Shown: piece by piece, positions 48,561-59,208 of the stretch
How the letters are laid out: each line of letters begins with the position of its first letter
Numbering within the stretch: position 1 is the first letter of the stretch
Source: Xylogone sp. PMI_703
Taxonomy: Eukaryota > Ascomycota > Leotiomycetes
DNA: 64,000 nucleotides
NCBI GenBank assembly: GCA_021399445.1
Contig: JAJTUQ010000004.1
Span: 682,001 to 746,000 of the forward strand
Reading direction: 5' to 3'
Program-made: the position numbers and the translations under genes
The notes under the pieces: model-generated
What the model saw: the letters and a program-made list of their open reading frames with translations, nothing else
Told to the model about the DNA's origin: nothing
The model's database searches: none

Positions 48561-49155
48561 TCAGTTATCGACCTTCTGAGCGGATCTGTTGTCAACCTTC
48601 TGTGCTTCACGGTTATCGACCTTTTGAGCCGAGCGGTTATCGACTTTTTGGGCAGATCTGTTGTCTACTTTTTGAGCGGATCGGTTATCCACTTTCTGAG
48701 GAGATCTGTTGTCAACTTTTTGCGCCTCGCGGTTGTCGACCTTCTGAGCAGACCTGTTGTCGACTTTCTGAGCCTCACGATTATCAACCTTTTGGGCAGA
48801 ACGATTGTCTACTTTCTGAGCAGATCTGTTGTCGACCTTCTGTGGTGATCGGTTGTTGACCTTTTGAGGAGATCGGTTGTCAACTTTTTGAGCAGATCGA
48901 TTGTCGACCTTCTGGGGGGACCTGTTATCGACTTTTTGTGGAGAACGGTTGTCTACCTTCTGAGCCTCTCGGTTATCTACCTTTTGGGCTTCACGATTGT
49001 CGACTTTCTGTGCCTCGCGGTTATCAACCTTTTGAGGCGATCGATTGTCAACCTTTTGGGAAGATCGGTTATCGACCTTCTGGGCCTCCCTGTTGTCGAC
49101 TTTCTGCGCTTCGCGGTTGTCCACTTTTTGGGGAGATCTGTTATCAACCTTCTGG
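48561..49155 (-). repeat. 24-bp coding tandem repeat (25 units)
   Basis: The DNA unit is 24 bp (8 codons). Third codon positions vary freely between units (Val GTT/GTC/GTA/GTG, Asp GAT/GAC, Lys AAG/AAA, Gln CAG/CAA) while the encoded QKVDN stays constant, so the array is old or under selection on the peptide. Confidence 0.9.
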
Positions 49156-49393
49156 GGGCCACGAGCCAAAATATCAGCGGTAAGCTCGATACTAGGCACT
49201 ATCAGTCATTGACGATTAGCACATATTAAAATGTAGACATGTGCAGGAACTTACGAGCACTGCGCTTCTCCCAAGCTTCTGGAGCGTTAAGTCTCTCGAG
49301 CTCGGCTTCCAGAGCCTCACCGGTGAGCTGGGTTGGGTGCGGCAATGCCATGGCCCCGACAAGGAGGGTGGCAAGAATAAGAGAAGACTTCAT
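48561..49393 (-). CDS. Secreted multi-copy peptide precursor (RiPP-like), 25 QKVDN repeats
   Basis: Exon 1 (49393-49255) encodes a signal peptide (MKSSLILATLLVGAMA) and an acidic leader ending EAWEKRSA, with one KR dibasic site. A 56-bp GT-AG intron leads to exon 2 (49198-48561). The 258-aa product ends with 25 tandem copies of QKVDN (copy 13 is QKVNN) from residue 62 to the last residue. Copies are joined by R plus a dipeptide: EA 8 times, SA 8, SP 7, SS once; GP precedes the first copy. The stop follows the last QKVDN directly. This is the layout of fungal multi-core precursors such as UstA-type dikaritin and other Kex2-processed repeat proteins. The sites within the repeats are single Arg, not KR, and the core has no aromatic residue. 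Three UstYa-type genes lie to the right. A pheromone-like or structural secreted repeat protein are alternatives. Confidence 0.93.
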
Positions 49394-51439
49394 GGTGAGT
49401 ATCTAAATGAAGATATTAGCACCACATCCTTATTGAGCCCACAGAGTGACAATACCTGGAATTTGATATTAAAGCGAAAATTCACTTAGACAAGAAGAGT
49501 CCTAAGGCCGAGGATTTAACAGTGTTAAGTTGAAGAGAACAAGTGAGGATGATGATTCTGAGAAAGAAACGGAAGGTTATGGTCATACTTATAGACTATT
49601 CCTCAAACTTCATGAGGTTGAATACAACAAATGAGATTCAACTGCTCAGCACATGTCAGCATGCAGTAAGGGTGAGTTCTGGGCTACATTTCCCCAATTG
49701 AGCAAAAGGAAGTTTGCTTCCTGGTACAAAGCTGAATCAGTATGGCCGTGGGTCCGTATGTGTCAAAATCTCACGTTACTTGATTTAGATGCTGAATGAA
49801 GTATCTACGCTAGTATACCTTGTAGATGATAATTTTGGGATTTGAGAAGATCTTTTGTTGTCTAAGCAGAAGAGTAATGTAGTATTGGCGTAGTACTCCT
49901 AGTTCAATTCAAGAGTCATGACTGAGAGGATGGTAAGAAATCAAGTCTGGCAATAGTTGAATTACTCAGAATGGTAGGTCAGATGACGGTGAATATCTTC
50001 AAGAGCAAGGGGTGTTTTGGAAAGCGGTTTACTTCCTTTTCGGGCCCTCCTGAAAATACTACACACGGCTTATAGTAACCCTGCCTGTCTGATCCAAGCA
50101 AGTGATCCCGGTAGCTCCAAATGATGAAAACGGCCCAAGCATGATAGGGATTCAGATAGGACTCTCGGACAGTTTACTTAACAAGAATGGCACGGCAACA
50201 AGATGGTATATCCTACTCCGCGATTCTGTTTGACGTACATGAAGCTAAAGATCAGTCCCACATCAGATAGTACAGTATTGCCGTAGCATGGCTCTCAAAA
50301 TATTCGACATATTTTTATTATAACACTCAGCTAAGTATACGGTAAATAACATCCTTGCTCGCTAGACAGTACTAGTACAATGAGACGTTCTTCTGAGAGA
50401 CAGTCTCGGCCCAGCCCAGATATGGTTTATGGGTCCGAGGGTATGATCACTACGACGTCCGTATAGCTACGAGTATATCGATCGAATCTGGAACGGGCTG
50501 CATAACCTGCTGGCCATCTTTCACCATGCGCGAATACGCGTGGTGGACTTGATGTGGTTAACCAGGGCCATTGAGTTTACTCCAATCTAGATGGAGAAGT
50601 ATGGTACTACGGAACTCCGTGCGCGGGATCATTGGCTCGGGAAAATAATAATAGTGATAAAAACAATAAAATAAGTTGAGGCTAAATTAAATGAAATTAT
50701 AATATTTTCAGGTACCTCCAAGGATACCAGCTAGCGCTGATGTCCGCCTTCGGGACTTCACACCGTAGTAGGATAGGCTTAGGTATGATTAAGTAACATA
50801 CTTCAGCACTAGTTAGCAGGGACAAAGTTTCAATTAATACTGGATCTACGGTTACTTCGCATGAATATGGTTATTTCCCCCCATGGGTCGGGGTCTGCCT
50901 GTTGCCTACGCTGCGGGCGGACTTCGCTTGAAGTCCCTGGGGCATTAAACCGCCAGAAGGCGAGCGGATCTCTGTCAGCACTATCGTGGGTGATTGCAAT
51001 CACCATCAGCTGTGGGCCTTTGTCGCATCGTACTAATTTATTCCTTTCATACTGTGATGTCTTCAGTTTGTCTGTACGTGAAGAACTAACTTCTCTATTG
51101 ATATCTCTAGCTGGCGCTGTTACCAGGTACTCTACGTTCCATTGCCGATGACCTTACTCATACAACCCCCTTGACGATGTATGGGATGCCGCTGGATGTG
51201 ATCCTGAGGGATAGTTTTTACTTACCTTCTTCGTACGTTGTAGGCAATTGAATTTTGTTAAGTGGAGCACCACATTCACTGCTAGAAACGGAGTTGATTG
51301 ATGCCTATTCTGCCCGCTGTTGATTTTTCAATCCTACAGTCTCATAGCAGAGTGCGCATGCTCCTCTCTTTTTGTTATTCCACTCCAGTCGCTTTTACCT
51401 ATTTTTCGTTTTTGCTTCTTTATCTCTGATCTTAAGGAG
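49394..51439. promoter_or_regulatory. Precursor promoter side and gene-free stretch up to the first UstYa-like gene
   Basis: Two kilobases separating the divergently oriented precursor and UstYa-like genes. No gene is seen. A small hairpin, GGACTTC-gctt-GAAGTCC, lies at about 50919-50938. The first few hundred bases left of the precursor start should hold its promoter; no specific site was identified. Confidence 0.4.
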
Positions 51440-52573
51440 ATGCCAAATATGTTCAAGTACAACAGCCTTGAAGAGAAGGACTTCGCCATCACCCTGCTAT
51501 CCAATTCATCGAGCGGGCCAGACGAACAATGCTACATACAAGATTTGTTAGTCCGAGCAGCTCGTGAAGATAAAGCTTCGAGATACATTTTGGACGTCAA
51601 TAATGAGGTCTTCATATTGTATATCCTCCATGTCAACGAATCTTCGACGTCAACTATTGAAGAGGCGGTTTCAGCGTTTGCGGACTTTGCTCGCTCACGC
51701 CGGACTTGTTCAGCGTCGACATTCTATACAGCCGAGACAAGTTACCTCAATTCACAGCAAAAGAAGGAGATTTCCACATGTTTGGCTACTCTGTCTCGTC
51801 CCTACGGAACTTTTTATAACTCTCTAGCATTGCCGATTGCTGATGCTGAGCTGCTGAAGAAACGTCTGGAATCCCAGCAACGGCAAAGTATTGTCAGCAA
51901 ACTTAAGTCATCTCTCCTGACAGCCGGTCAATCTTGGAGAAATTCTATTTTAGTGAGAGTTGTTTTTTGGACAACAATCGCCGGGATATTTATATTTATA
52001 GCCGCTATCTCTCGTGGAGACTATTCAAAATCTTTTCATCAACATTATGAGCATGGCGTGTGGGTTCGATATGACCTCAAAGGTAGTGAAGGTCCGAAGT
52101 ACCAGCTGCAATTTACCCACCATAATGTTTCTGAATGGGCTGCTAAGAACCCCCATGACCACGGCGAATGGGCTCTCCGTATTGACGACCAAGCTATGAT
52201 TCCAGCACACTTGATGGACGAGGAAGAACTTCGTTATCAACGTTGGTTCCGGCAGCGGTACCCCGAGAAGGATCGAATTCGTCTTAACCAAGACTACTTG
52301 AAGGAGTCCTTCCTTGGTGACCCCGACCAAATCCAGGTTCCTACTGACAAGGCTTTTCATATGGCGCACTGTGTACGCGCATTGAGAAGATACTGGCAAG
52401 CAAAGGAAACTGGGAAGCACGTTTGCCCTAGAGATATTGATTACAGACACATGAAGCATTGTTTGGATTCTATGGATCAGTGGGCATTTCCAGATGGAGA
52501 GCGTGGTTCAGTCAAGCAGATTGTGGATCCTGGAACCTCGCATTTGATTTGGGAGACGAAGGTGTGCTTTTGA
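51440..52573 (+). CDS. UstYa-like protein with a long N-terminal extension
   Basis: Intronless 377-aa frame from ATG 51440 (MPNMFKYN); the extension to 51320 begins with TTG, so it is not used. About 175 N-terminal residues of unknown type, with an aspartate/serine-rich start and a predicted helical middle, come before one transmembrane helix (VVFWTTIAGIFIFIAAI). The lumenal part carries two HxxHC motifs, HMAHC and HMKHC, about 35 residues apart, as in UstYa/DUF3328. Normal UstYa proteins have only a short tail before the membrane helix, so the extension is unusual. It is the gene nearest the repeat precursor and is divergent from it. It is likely a tailoring oxidase in the ER/Golgi membrane, by family inference. 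Confidence 0.8.
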   Translation: MPNMFKYNSLEEKDFAITLLSNSSSGPDEQCYIQDLLVRAAREDKASRYILDVNNEVFILYILHVNESSTSTIEEAVSAFADFARSRRTCSASTFYTAETSYLNSQQKKEISTCLATLSRPYGTFYNSLALPIADAELLKKRLESQQRQSIVSKLKSSLLTAGQSWRNSILVRVVFWTTIAGIFIFIAAISRGDYSKSFHQHYEHGVWVRYDLKGSEGPKYQLQFTHHNVSEWAAKNPHDHGEWALRIDDQAMIPAHLMDEEELRYQRWFRQRYPEKDRIRLNQDYLKESFLGDPDQIQVPTDKAFHMAHCVRALRRYWQAKETGKHVCPRDIDYRHMKHCLDSMDQWAFPDGERGSVKQIVDPGTSHLIWETKVCF

Positions 52574-54382
52574 GTGGCCTTTCACGTTATAGGGGGCTTG
52601 ATTTGGTCATAATTCTTCTTGTTTCCCTAATTTTTGTTTAGAATAGAATGATGCCAGATCATGATAATAGCAAATGTCGAGTTAACTTATTCTAGGAGCT
52701 ATTATAATTAGAGTACAATTTCTCAATGGCTCCGTGAGATATTCCTGTGCAGCAGCCCGAAGTTTGACAGATGCGTCAAAACTCAGCGGTCTCTGAATCA
52801 CGATCGCTCATAACCCCTCATTGTCACTTTCGGTAATCATCGTGAGTGACCTAGATGCTAAAATTGATGCCAAGACAGCGTAATATCTGATGTTGCACTG
52901 TGACGGAGCATTATTCCTTCAGCTCATATAGCCGTAGTTTCATTTAGGTGCCAATGTAGAAGAAGCAAATGGCGGAACGTCCCATTTGCGCTTGGCGATA
53001 TAAACTCACCGCTACTACTAGTACAACGGACCCCTACCCATATTTCATATGGTGCCCCCGCTTACTTCGGAGCATGTAGCCTGTGCCAGTAGGTAAATAC
53101 TCTGTGGGGATACTGTTCAGTAATCTGGTGCGAGATTGAGTATGCAATCTGAGTACCTTGTACTGTAATACTAGAATAGCAAGTTGTCAAAGAGATCATG
53201 AGCTCCTGTACTGATCTTCAACCGAAATGAAACAACAGATCTACATTTTATTCACTGCTACAGGAAAAGAGTGAGAAGAGTTCAAAAGTTAGTCAGCACT
53301 ATACTTGGCGAGGCTGGTATCGCCGCTAAGAAGTAATATACTTACTTTATCAGTATGAGATCAACGGCTGATAAGTTTATTCGATGAAATTATTAAATAT
53401 GATGCTGCTGGATCTAGGTTATAGTAATGGTAGTATTACGGAGTTCCGGATTCAACAGAAACGCACTAGCTTAGACATGTACAGTACTTCATATGGTTTT
53501 GTAGCATCAGCACTAAGCCTGATGGACCTACTTAAAGTAGGAAATACACCTGTCCACGCATTTCTACCGTATCAAATCTGAGGTTTTACGTTACAATAAA
53601 CTGGAGCAAAATTGGGGCGCGGTGAAATAGGCAGTCACACGTAAACATAAGCAATCACGAAGCAATCACTAAGGGGCCAGCTGAATCAACTATGCTTTAC
53701 CATCAAAGTTTAGTAACTGCAGATTCCTACGGAGATAACGTTAACTACTACATTGGAACAACTGTTGCATTGCCACGCTTGCTCAGAAAATCGAGCTAGC
53801 GCTATATTAAGCGGAGGATTATTACTAGGATAGTTATAAGCAGCGGCAATTTTCCTACAGCTGACGGAGTATGTACTGCATGGACAGTAGTATTACCCGA
53901 TAACTTAGTCTGCTGTATTTCCCTACGGCGGTTCATATATCACGAGTCGTTGAGCTTAGGTAGAAAGTAAGGCACGCAAGATCCCCGATAGCGTTAAAGA
54001 ACTCGGGGATGCATGGTAGCAATATTCTCCACCTACTCCGGATCCCCGAACTCTAAATGCCCAAATATATGGGTACATACGCTAGGCCAGTCAGGATGGA
54101 TCAGATCCTCATGTGGATTGGGTGGCGAGGAGATGCATTAGGTGGGAGTAAACCCTGGTCTTGTGCGTTATCCTCATACCTTTGAGCACGTATCTGTATT
54201 AGCGTAACCGTCAGAAAGTAGGTATGAAATTGGGGTGCTAATGATTGGTGTTAGTCGTTGTATGTGATATTGTAGGATCTCTGTTAACGAATCCTCCGTG
54301 AATCAACAGAGGACGCAGCAAAGTCTCTTTAGTTTCCCAATAGTCTGTATTGTTCTCTACAGTATTAGCTTGTCGGGGAACA
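52574..54382. other. Gene-free stretch between two UstYa-type genes
   Basis: About 1.8 kb, A/T-rich. It contains a short inverted repeat ATCCCCGA (53981-53988) / TCGGGGAT (54003-54010), with a third copy at 54042-54049. The frame at 53384-53581 has no domain. No RNA gene is recognised. Confidence 0.45.
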
Positions 54383-55404
54383 ATGTTTAACAAAGAGATC
54401 TATGAGTACAGTCCGACTGAACAAGATGATATAGAATCAGTTGACCATGTGCATTCGACAACATGGAAGAAGTCAACGTGGGATTTCTCATTGTTTTGGA
54501 TGTTGAAGGTCATGCTCGTGCTATTCCTCCTGCTATTTACAATTTTGGGGACATTTAGCATGTTCTATTCACAATTAAAAGATTCCAGAGCTGTTACCAC
54601 TGCGAAGGCTGATGGATATGGTTTTTTCCCTGACTGTATGCTCTATTCTGAGATATCCTTGACGTTTTAGCTAACAGAGTAGCAGTGCCGATGATTCAGA
54701 CAAAGTTCGCTGATGAGGGGGACTACTTACGTTTCGATGAGGTTGGAGATAAAGCATGGGACGCAATGATACCAAGTATAGAAACTACCCGTATTTCAAT
54801 CAGATAGCTAATATTTGATAGACGGAGCTGGTTATGTCCGTGTGCCTTACCCTCGACAGTATGGTCTCAATCCTAGTGTACCGTACGGTATCAATGACTC
54901 AGAAGAAGCTGAAATATTCCAAGCTTCTGTAGTTCACCAACTTCATTGTTTGGTATATTGATCATTCAGGCACGCTACCAAAATCGCTGACACTATTCAG
55001 GGTGCGCTGAGATACGTTCTACAAGCTTATAAGAAGGGCGAGATCCTAAACAATAAATACGATAGTATTCCACATATGACTCATTGTCTCAATAATCGTG
55101 AGTTTACCTGATATTAATAATACAGAATAAAGCTAACATTATCGCAGTCCGCCAGGGAATATTGTGTGCTTGTAAGAAATACTCTGCCTGATCTATACCG
55201 GATAACCATCTCACTAACTTGTGTTACTACACAGCCGATCCGACACTTACATTCGCCCAGCCAAAGCTCTTGGAAGACGGAACATACGAAGGTAAGTACC
55301 AAGGAATTGGAGCGGTCCATCAATGTAGGAACTGGGAAGCTACCAGAGAGTTCCTAGTAGAGCACCGGGCCAAAGAGTGGAACAAAACTATCGGCGAAAC
55401 TTGA
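54383..55404 (+). CDS. UstYa-family (DUF3328) protein
   Basis: Six exons (54383-54635, 54683-54775, 54822-54952, 55001-55097, 55148-55171, 55235-55404) splice in frame to 255 aa. One of them is only 24 bp. A cytosolic tail is followed by a transmembrane helix (about residues 38-60). The lumenal domain has the standard UstYa order: a GVPMIQ-like segment, YLRFDEVGDKAWDAMIP, the first motif HQLHC, the second HMTHC, LRQGILCASDPT, and a C-terminal HQCRNWE. It is the most canonical UstYa protein of the cluster and the best candidate for oxidation or cyclisation of the precursor peptide. All introns have GT-AG ends, so the gene is judged intact. It follows the long UstYa-like gene on the same strand. 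Confidence 0.92.
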
Positions 55405-55878
55405 TGTGCACGCATTTGTATTACGATTTGTATTGACTTTGGCGTCACGCGTTGGCTTAGATATTAGTTCATGTACTATTATATAAACTATGTATTTAAG
55501 AGTGATCTTATCGTGATATTAGCGGGTTTGGTGTGCTATTACACCGTCGTGAATTTTTATCTTTTGAGTATATTCTAGAGTACTAGATTCTTTTTTATAG
55601 ACATGTACAGACAAATCTAAATTAAAAAACCTAGGCAATCCATTTCGACTTGATGAGCTAAATGAGATGGGTATCAAATAACATAGATAAATATGTTCTA
55701 TTCAATTTGCTATCTGTCCAATTTTGTCCTCAAAAGCTGTTTTGTGCTAATCTACAAATCCCACCGTATTCAAGCTATCAAGCTATGCCTGAAATTTGAA
55801 CATATTTATAGCCTTAGAAGCACAATCGATTTGCCTGATCTAGGGTCTTAAATGTGTAAGAGGGACCTAAGTACAAGT

Positions 55879-56635
55879 TTATTTATCCTCAACAATACAT
55901 GTCGAGAAACCAACAGCTGTCGCCACTTCGATATCGTCAATACGGTCTTCACCGATCCCAGCATACTCCATCAGAATCTGGGTGCAGTGGAGCGTATGTT
56001 CATAGTCTCTGGCATTCTTGTCCATTCCTAGACCGCCTGCTAGATATCCTTTATGCTGCCTTCGCCAGCTGTACGCACAGTGTACAATATGCTCTCGCAT
56101 CGATCCCCAGTATCGCTGAGGATATATCATCTCGGACATCTGAGTCTCATTAAGGAGTTCAGTTCCTGCCTTGTCTGCATACCCTTGCCAAAATACGGCT
56201 TGCTTATACTGGTTGTTTGTCTCTGCATCTATGCATTCTCCTGGTATCCAGAGGAATGACAATGCATCAAACTGGCAACCAAGTGCTCTGGCTTCAGCAG
56301 TGGAGGTACCGCAGTGAAGAGTACGCGTCTTTGGAGCCTCACAGGAATCTATCGGCCGTTTGACCGTCAGAATGGCGAGCGAGACACTGGCAAATGTCCA
56401 TGCCACCAATCCGATACCAAAGATGAGTGTTCGTATGGTTTGGTAGCGTGAACGTTGATAACTGTTCATGTCGACACGGCTCTCTTGCGGAAGAAATCTT
56501 TCTGAACTAGATTCCGATACCGTAGTGCTATCATCTGCGAAAGAGAATTCGTCTTTCTCCCTCAAAGGGCTTCTTATCCAGTTAGAAGTTGTGGTGTAGC
56601 AGTGACGATCTCAAAACGTACCTGTGTTGCTCCAT
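55879..56635 (-). CDS. Divergent UstYa-like protein (HxxHC pair)
   Basis: A tiny first exon (56635-56622, ATG plus 11 nt) and a 49-bp intron join in frame to exon 2 (56572-55879), giving 235 aa. An acidic/serine-rich tail is followed by a transmembrane helix (LIFGIGLVAWTFASVSLAIL). The lumenal part has ALGCQFDALSFLWIPGEC, then HIVHC and HTLHC. The GC-x-FD...W...C block is typical of a fungal family related to UstYa by its paired HxxHC motifs but differing in the N-terminal lumenal part. It is convergent with the canonical UstYa gene. A role in the same pathway is inferred from clustering. An alternative start is the internal ATG before NSYQRS, which would drop the acidic tail. Confidence 0.75.
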
Positions 56636-57682
56636 CACAATTCTCGACTGCTTGTTTGTTGTCGGCCAGTCCACTTCACAGAGTGCAATCTTGCAGAGGT
56701 GAAGAGCCAACAATACTACCCGCACAGTACAGTTGTTAAGAACTGGTATTACAATGATTTCGGATATTTTATCACGACAATGTATGTGAGATTGCTGGGT
56801 AGGTTACTCTGGCTTGGTAATAGCTGGGCTCGTCCCTAAAGTGGACTGTAATGAGAGTGTTAGGAGCGGCATCGACGTCTGACTTACTTAGGAGACTGGC
56901 TGAGTGGTAATCTTCGGCGCATTATTGATACTTCATTGAGGCAAAGCATCCATTCTGAGTATCGTGTCATTCTACATGAACACTATTTCCCCAAGGCGAC
57001 TCTCTGGAGTCAGCGGACAACGTACATGGCTGATTGAGGAACTACCGTCACAAGAGCTAATGCGAGCTAACATTGTTACCCAAATAGGGACATAAGGCCC
57101 TCGCGTCCCTTGGCCCAGATCTCGCATTAGAATACTCCGTAGTACGACTAAAATATGCAAGATCTACCATAGGACAAGGGTAGGTACGTATCTTGCCAGT
57201 TCGGTTAATGTTGCATAAGATGAATCTGACGGCTCCAGCTTTTGCCCAGATTTCAATTCACCGGCTAGTTTTGGGTTGTTTTGCAGGGCATAGAGTCGAA
57301 AATCTGATCCATAATGGTTAAGTAAGTGCAATAAGCACTTGAGCAAGACAAGACCAGTTGAAAGTAACGAATACAGTAGTAAAATTACCACTGGAAGGCC
57401 GGGCCATTCCTGCAATCCAGGGAGCAATTGCTACGTTCCAGTTCGCCACTGCGTATCACCGCCTATTGCTAGCAGTTTCGGTGCCCGATAATTATAGCAT
57501 AGGAAGCTGAAGATTCCCGACATCTCTCACATCGCTGAAGGCTGGAGGTGTTGCCCGCACCCTTATCTGCGAATTGTTCTCAGTACTGTTGAAAAACCAT
57601 ACTGCCAGTGACTGGTTATACAATTAAGGTGGCCGTCATTCTCTTCGAGTACCTACACGCTAATTAGTACGACGGTTTCAAA
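56636..57682. other. Gene-free stretch
   Basis: About 1 kb. A minus-strand frame (57164-57427) with two hydrophobic runs lacks an ATG and splice partners; I do not count it as a gene. The right end is the promoter of the b561 gene. Confidence 0.4.
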
Positions 57683-59208
57683 ATGTTCTCAAGAAACGTT
57701 TTGAAATTTGGATTTGCAGTTACTAGTGCCATACTCTCTGGGGCGTTGGCAGTTGCGTCGCCGCTACAATACTGCCAGTTTAATGAACTCCAGCACACAG
57801 ATCAATGTCTCGCAATATCTACGTTTTACAATGAGACCAGCAAAGCCAATGACTTCTATATTCTCCTCTCAGCAAAGTTCGATTACCGAAAAGGTTATGC
57901 GGCCTTTGGAACTGGTAAGACAATGGATGGCTCCTTGATATTTGTGATCTATCCGGGAGAGAAAGACGGAGGTAGGTAATTCCACGATAAGTCATCTAGA
58001 TGCAAAGAACTGAAATGTTGCAGATGTAACTGCGAGTGTTCGAACGACGACGTAGGTTAACAGGTAGCTCTTCTTTAACATCGGTTGTCCGTGCTGATAA
58101 GTAGAAAGTTATCATAACCCGCCTAAGACATCAGACAGCACTCCAAAACACGAGGTTATAAAAACCTGGATTGAGGACTCGTCTTACTACAATGCGCAAA
58201 TAGTCTGCTATAGTTGTGATACATGGACTGGAAATGCTGCCAGCGTGAACTCCACTAACCAAGGATGGATTTTCGCAAGTCACTATACAACTACAATGCA
58301 GTCAAATGACGTTTCAAAGCCGCTAACTCTACACACTGACTATGGTACTGTCTTCTCCTCTTGGCGCTGCATAGCCTTTGTTAATACCTTCAACAGCTCC
58401 GTTTGAACTTGATATGACAGTCAGCCACTATACAGATGTGGCACCCATTGCACCTGAGCTAGTCAAAAATGGCAGAAAGTCTGTAGGAGTGGGATCTGGG
58501 GAAGGTTCTCATTCTAGTTCTTGGACACCACGGCAACTATATGCCATCCACGGTCTGATTCTTGCTTTTGCGTTTGTAATCCTAATGCCACTAGGCGTTG
58601 CCGGGATACGTAGCGGACATCCAAAAGCATTCAAGATACATTGGATTATTCAGATCTCTTCAGCAATCCTCGCCACTTCTGGTATTGCTTGGGGTATATA
58701 CATCTCTCGGGGAGAGGAGCAGGTAATTAAATCTTCATCAATAGATGCAGAAAATTTGCTGAAATTCAGTAATAGGTCACGACGTTGAGGGAGTCCCATG
58801 AACTAATCGGGTTCTTGGTCTTGTTGGGTCTTGGATGGGCCCCTGCACTAGGCTACTGGCATCATGTGCGCTACCTGAAGATAGGCCGTGCAACTGAAGT
58901 AACGAAATGGCATCGAGGGTTAGGAGCTACCGTGTTAACTGCAAGCTGGGTCAATATATTCTTGTAGGTCTCACTGCCGATCGTAAAAGTGCCTGAAACT
59001 AAGTATTAATAGGGGCCTATATGTTGCCAATCAGCCAACGTGGTACTTTGCTGTCGCGTTTTTGTTGATGGTAATATCCTCCGTGGTAATCTATTCATCC
59101 TCAAAATTGAGGGCGCTAATCTACGGGAATACCAGGAGGGACATAGAATACAATACTGTTGCAGAGGAAGATGCCGAACAGAAGTTGTTAGATGATATGA
59201 AACAATAA
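57683..59208 (+). CDS. DOMON-cytochrome b561 membrane oxidoreductase
   Basis: Six exons (57683-57971, 58024-58051, 58109-58344, 58397-58722, 58776-58963, 59013-59208) join in frame to 420 aa. A signal peptide is followed by an extracellular DOMON-like heme domain (residues about 30-210). A Ser/Gly linker leads to a cytochrome b561 region with about five membrane helices and four His that fit the heme ligands (in HGLIL, HWIIQ, HELIG and WHRGLG). A charged cytosolic tail ends the protein. Family members move electrons across membranes and can reduce ferric iron or serve secreted oxidoreductases. Being between UstYa-type genes and a siderophore-type transporter, it could supply electrons to the copper/iron-dependent tailoring step; that is inference. 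Intact. Confidence 0.88.

Noticed and set aside
48977..49162. Second minus-strand frame through the array (Arg/Lys-rich)
   Set aside because: Shifted reading of the same repeat; it does not reach the spliced leader and has no conserved unit.
48423..49229. Long plus-strand frames across the repeat array (48423-48848, 48602-48859, 48864-49229, 48938-49183)
   Set aside because: They are antisense readings of the 24-bp repeat, lack signal peptide or introns, and contradict the clear minus-strand gene with a spliced signal peptide.
57164..57427. Minus-strand frame with two hydrophobic runs
   Set aside because: No ATG start and no splice context; too little evidence for a gene.
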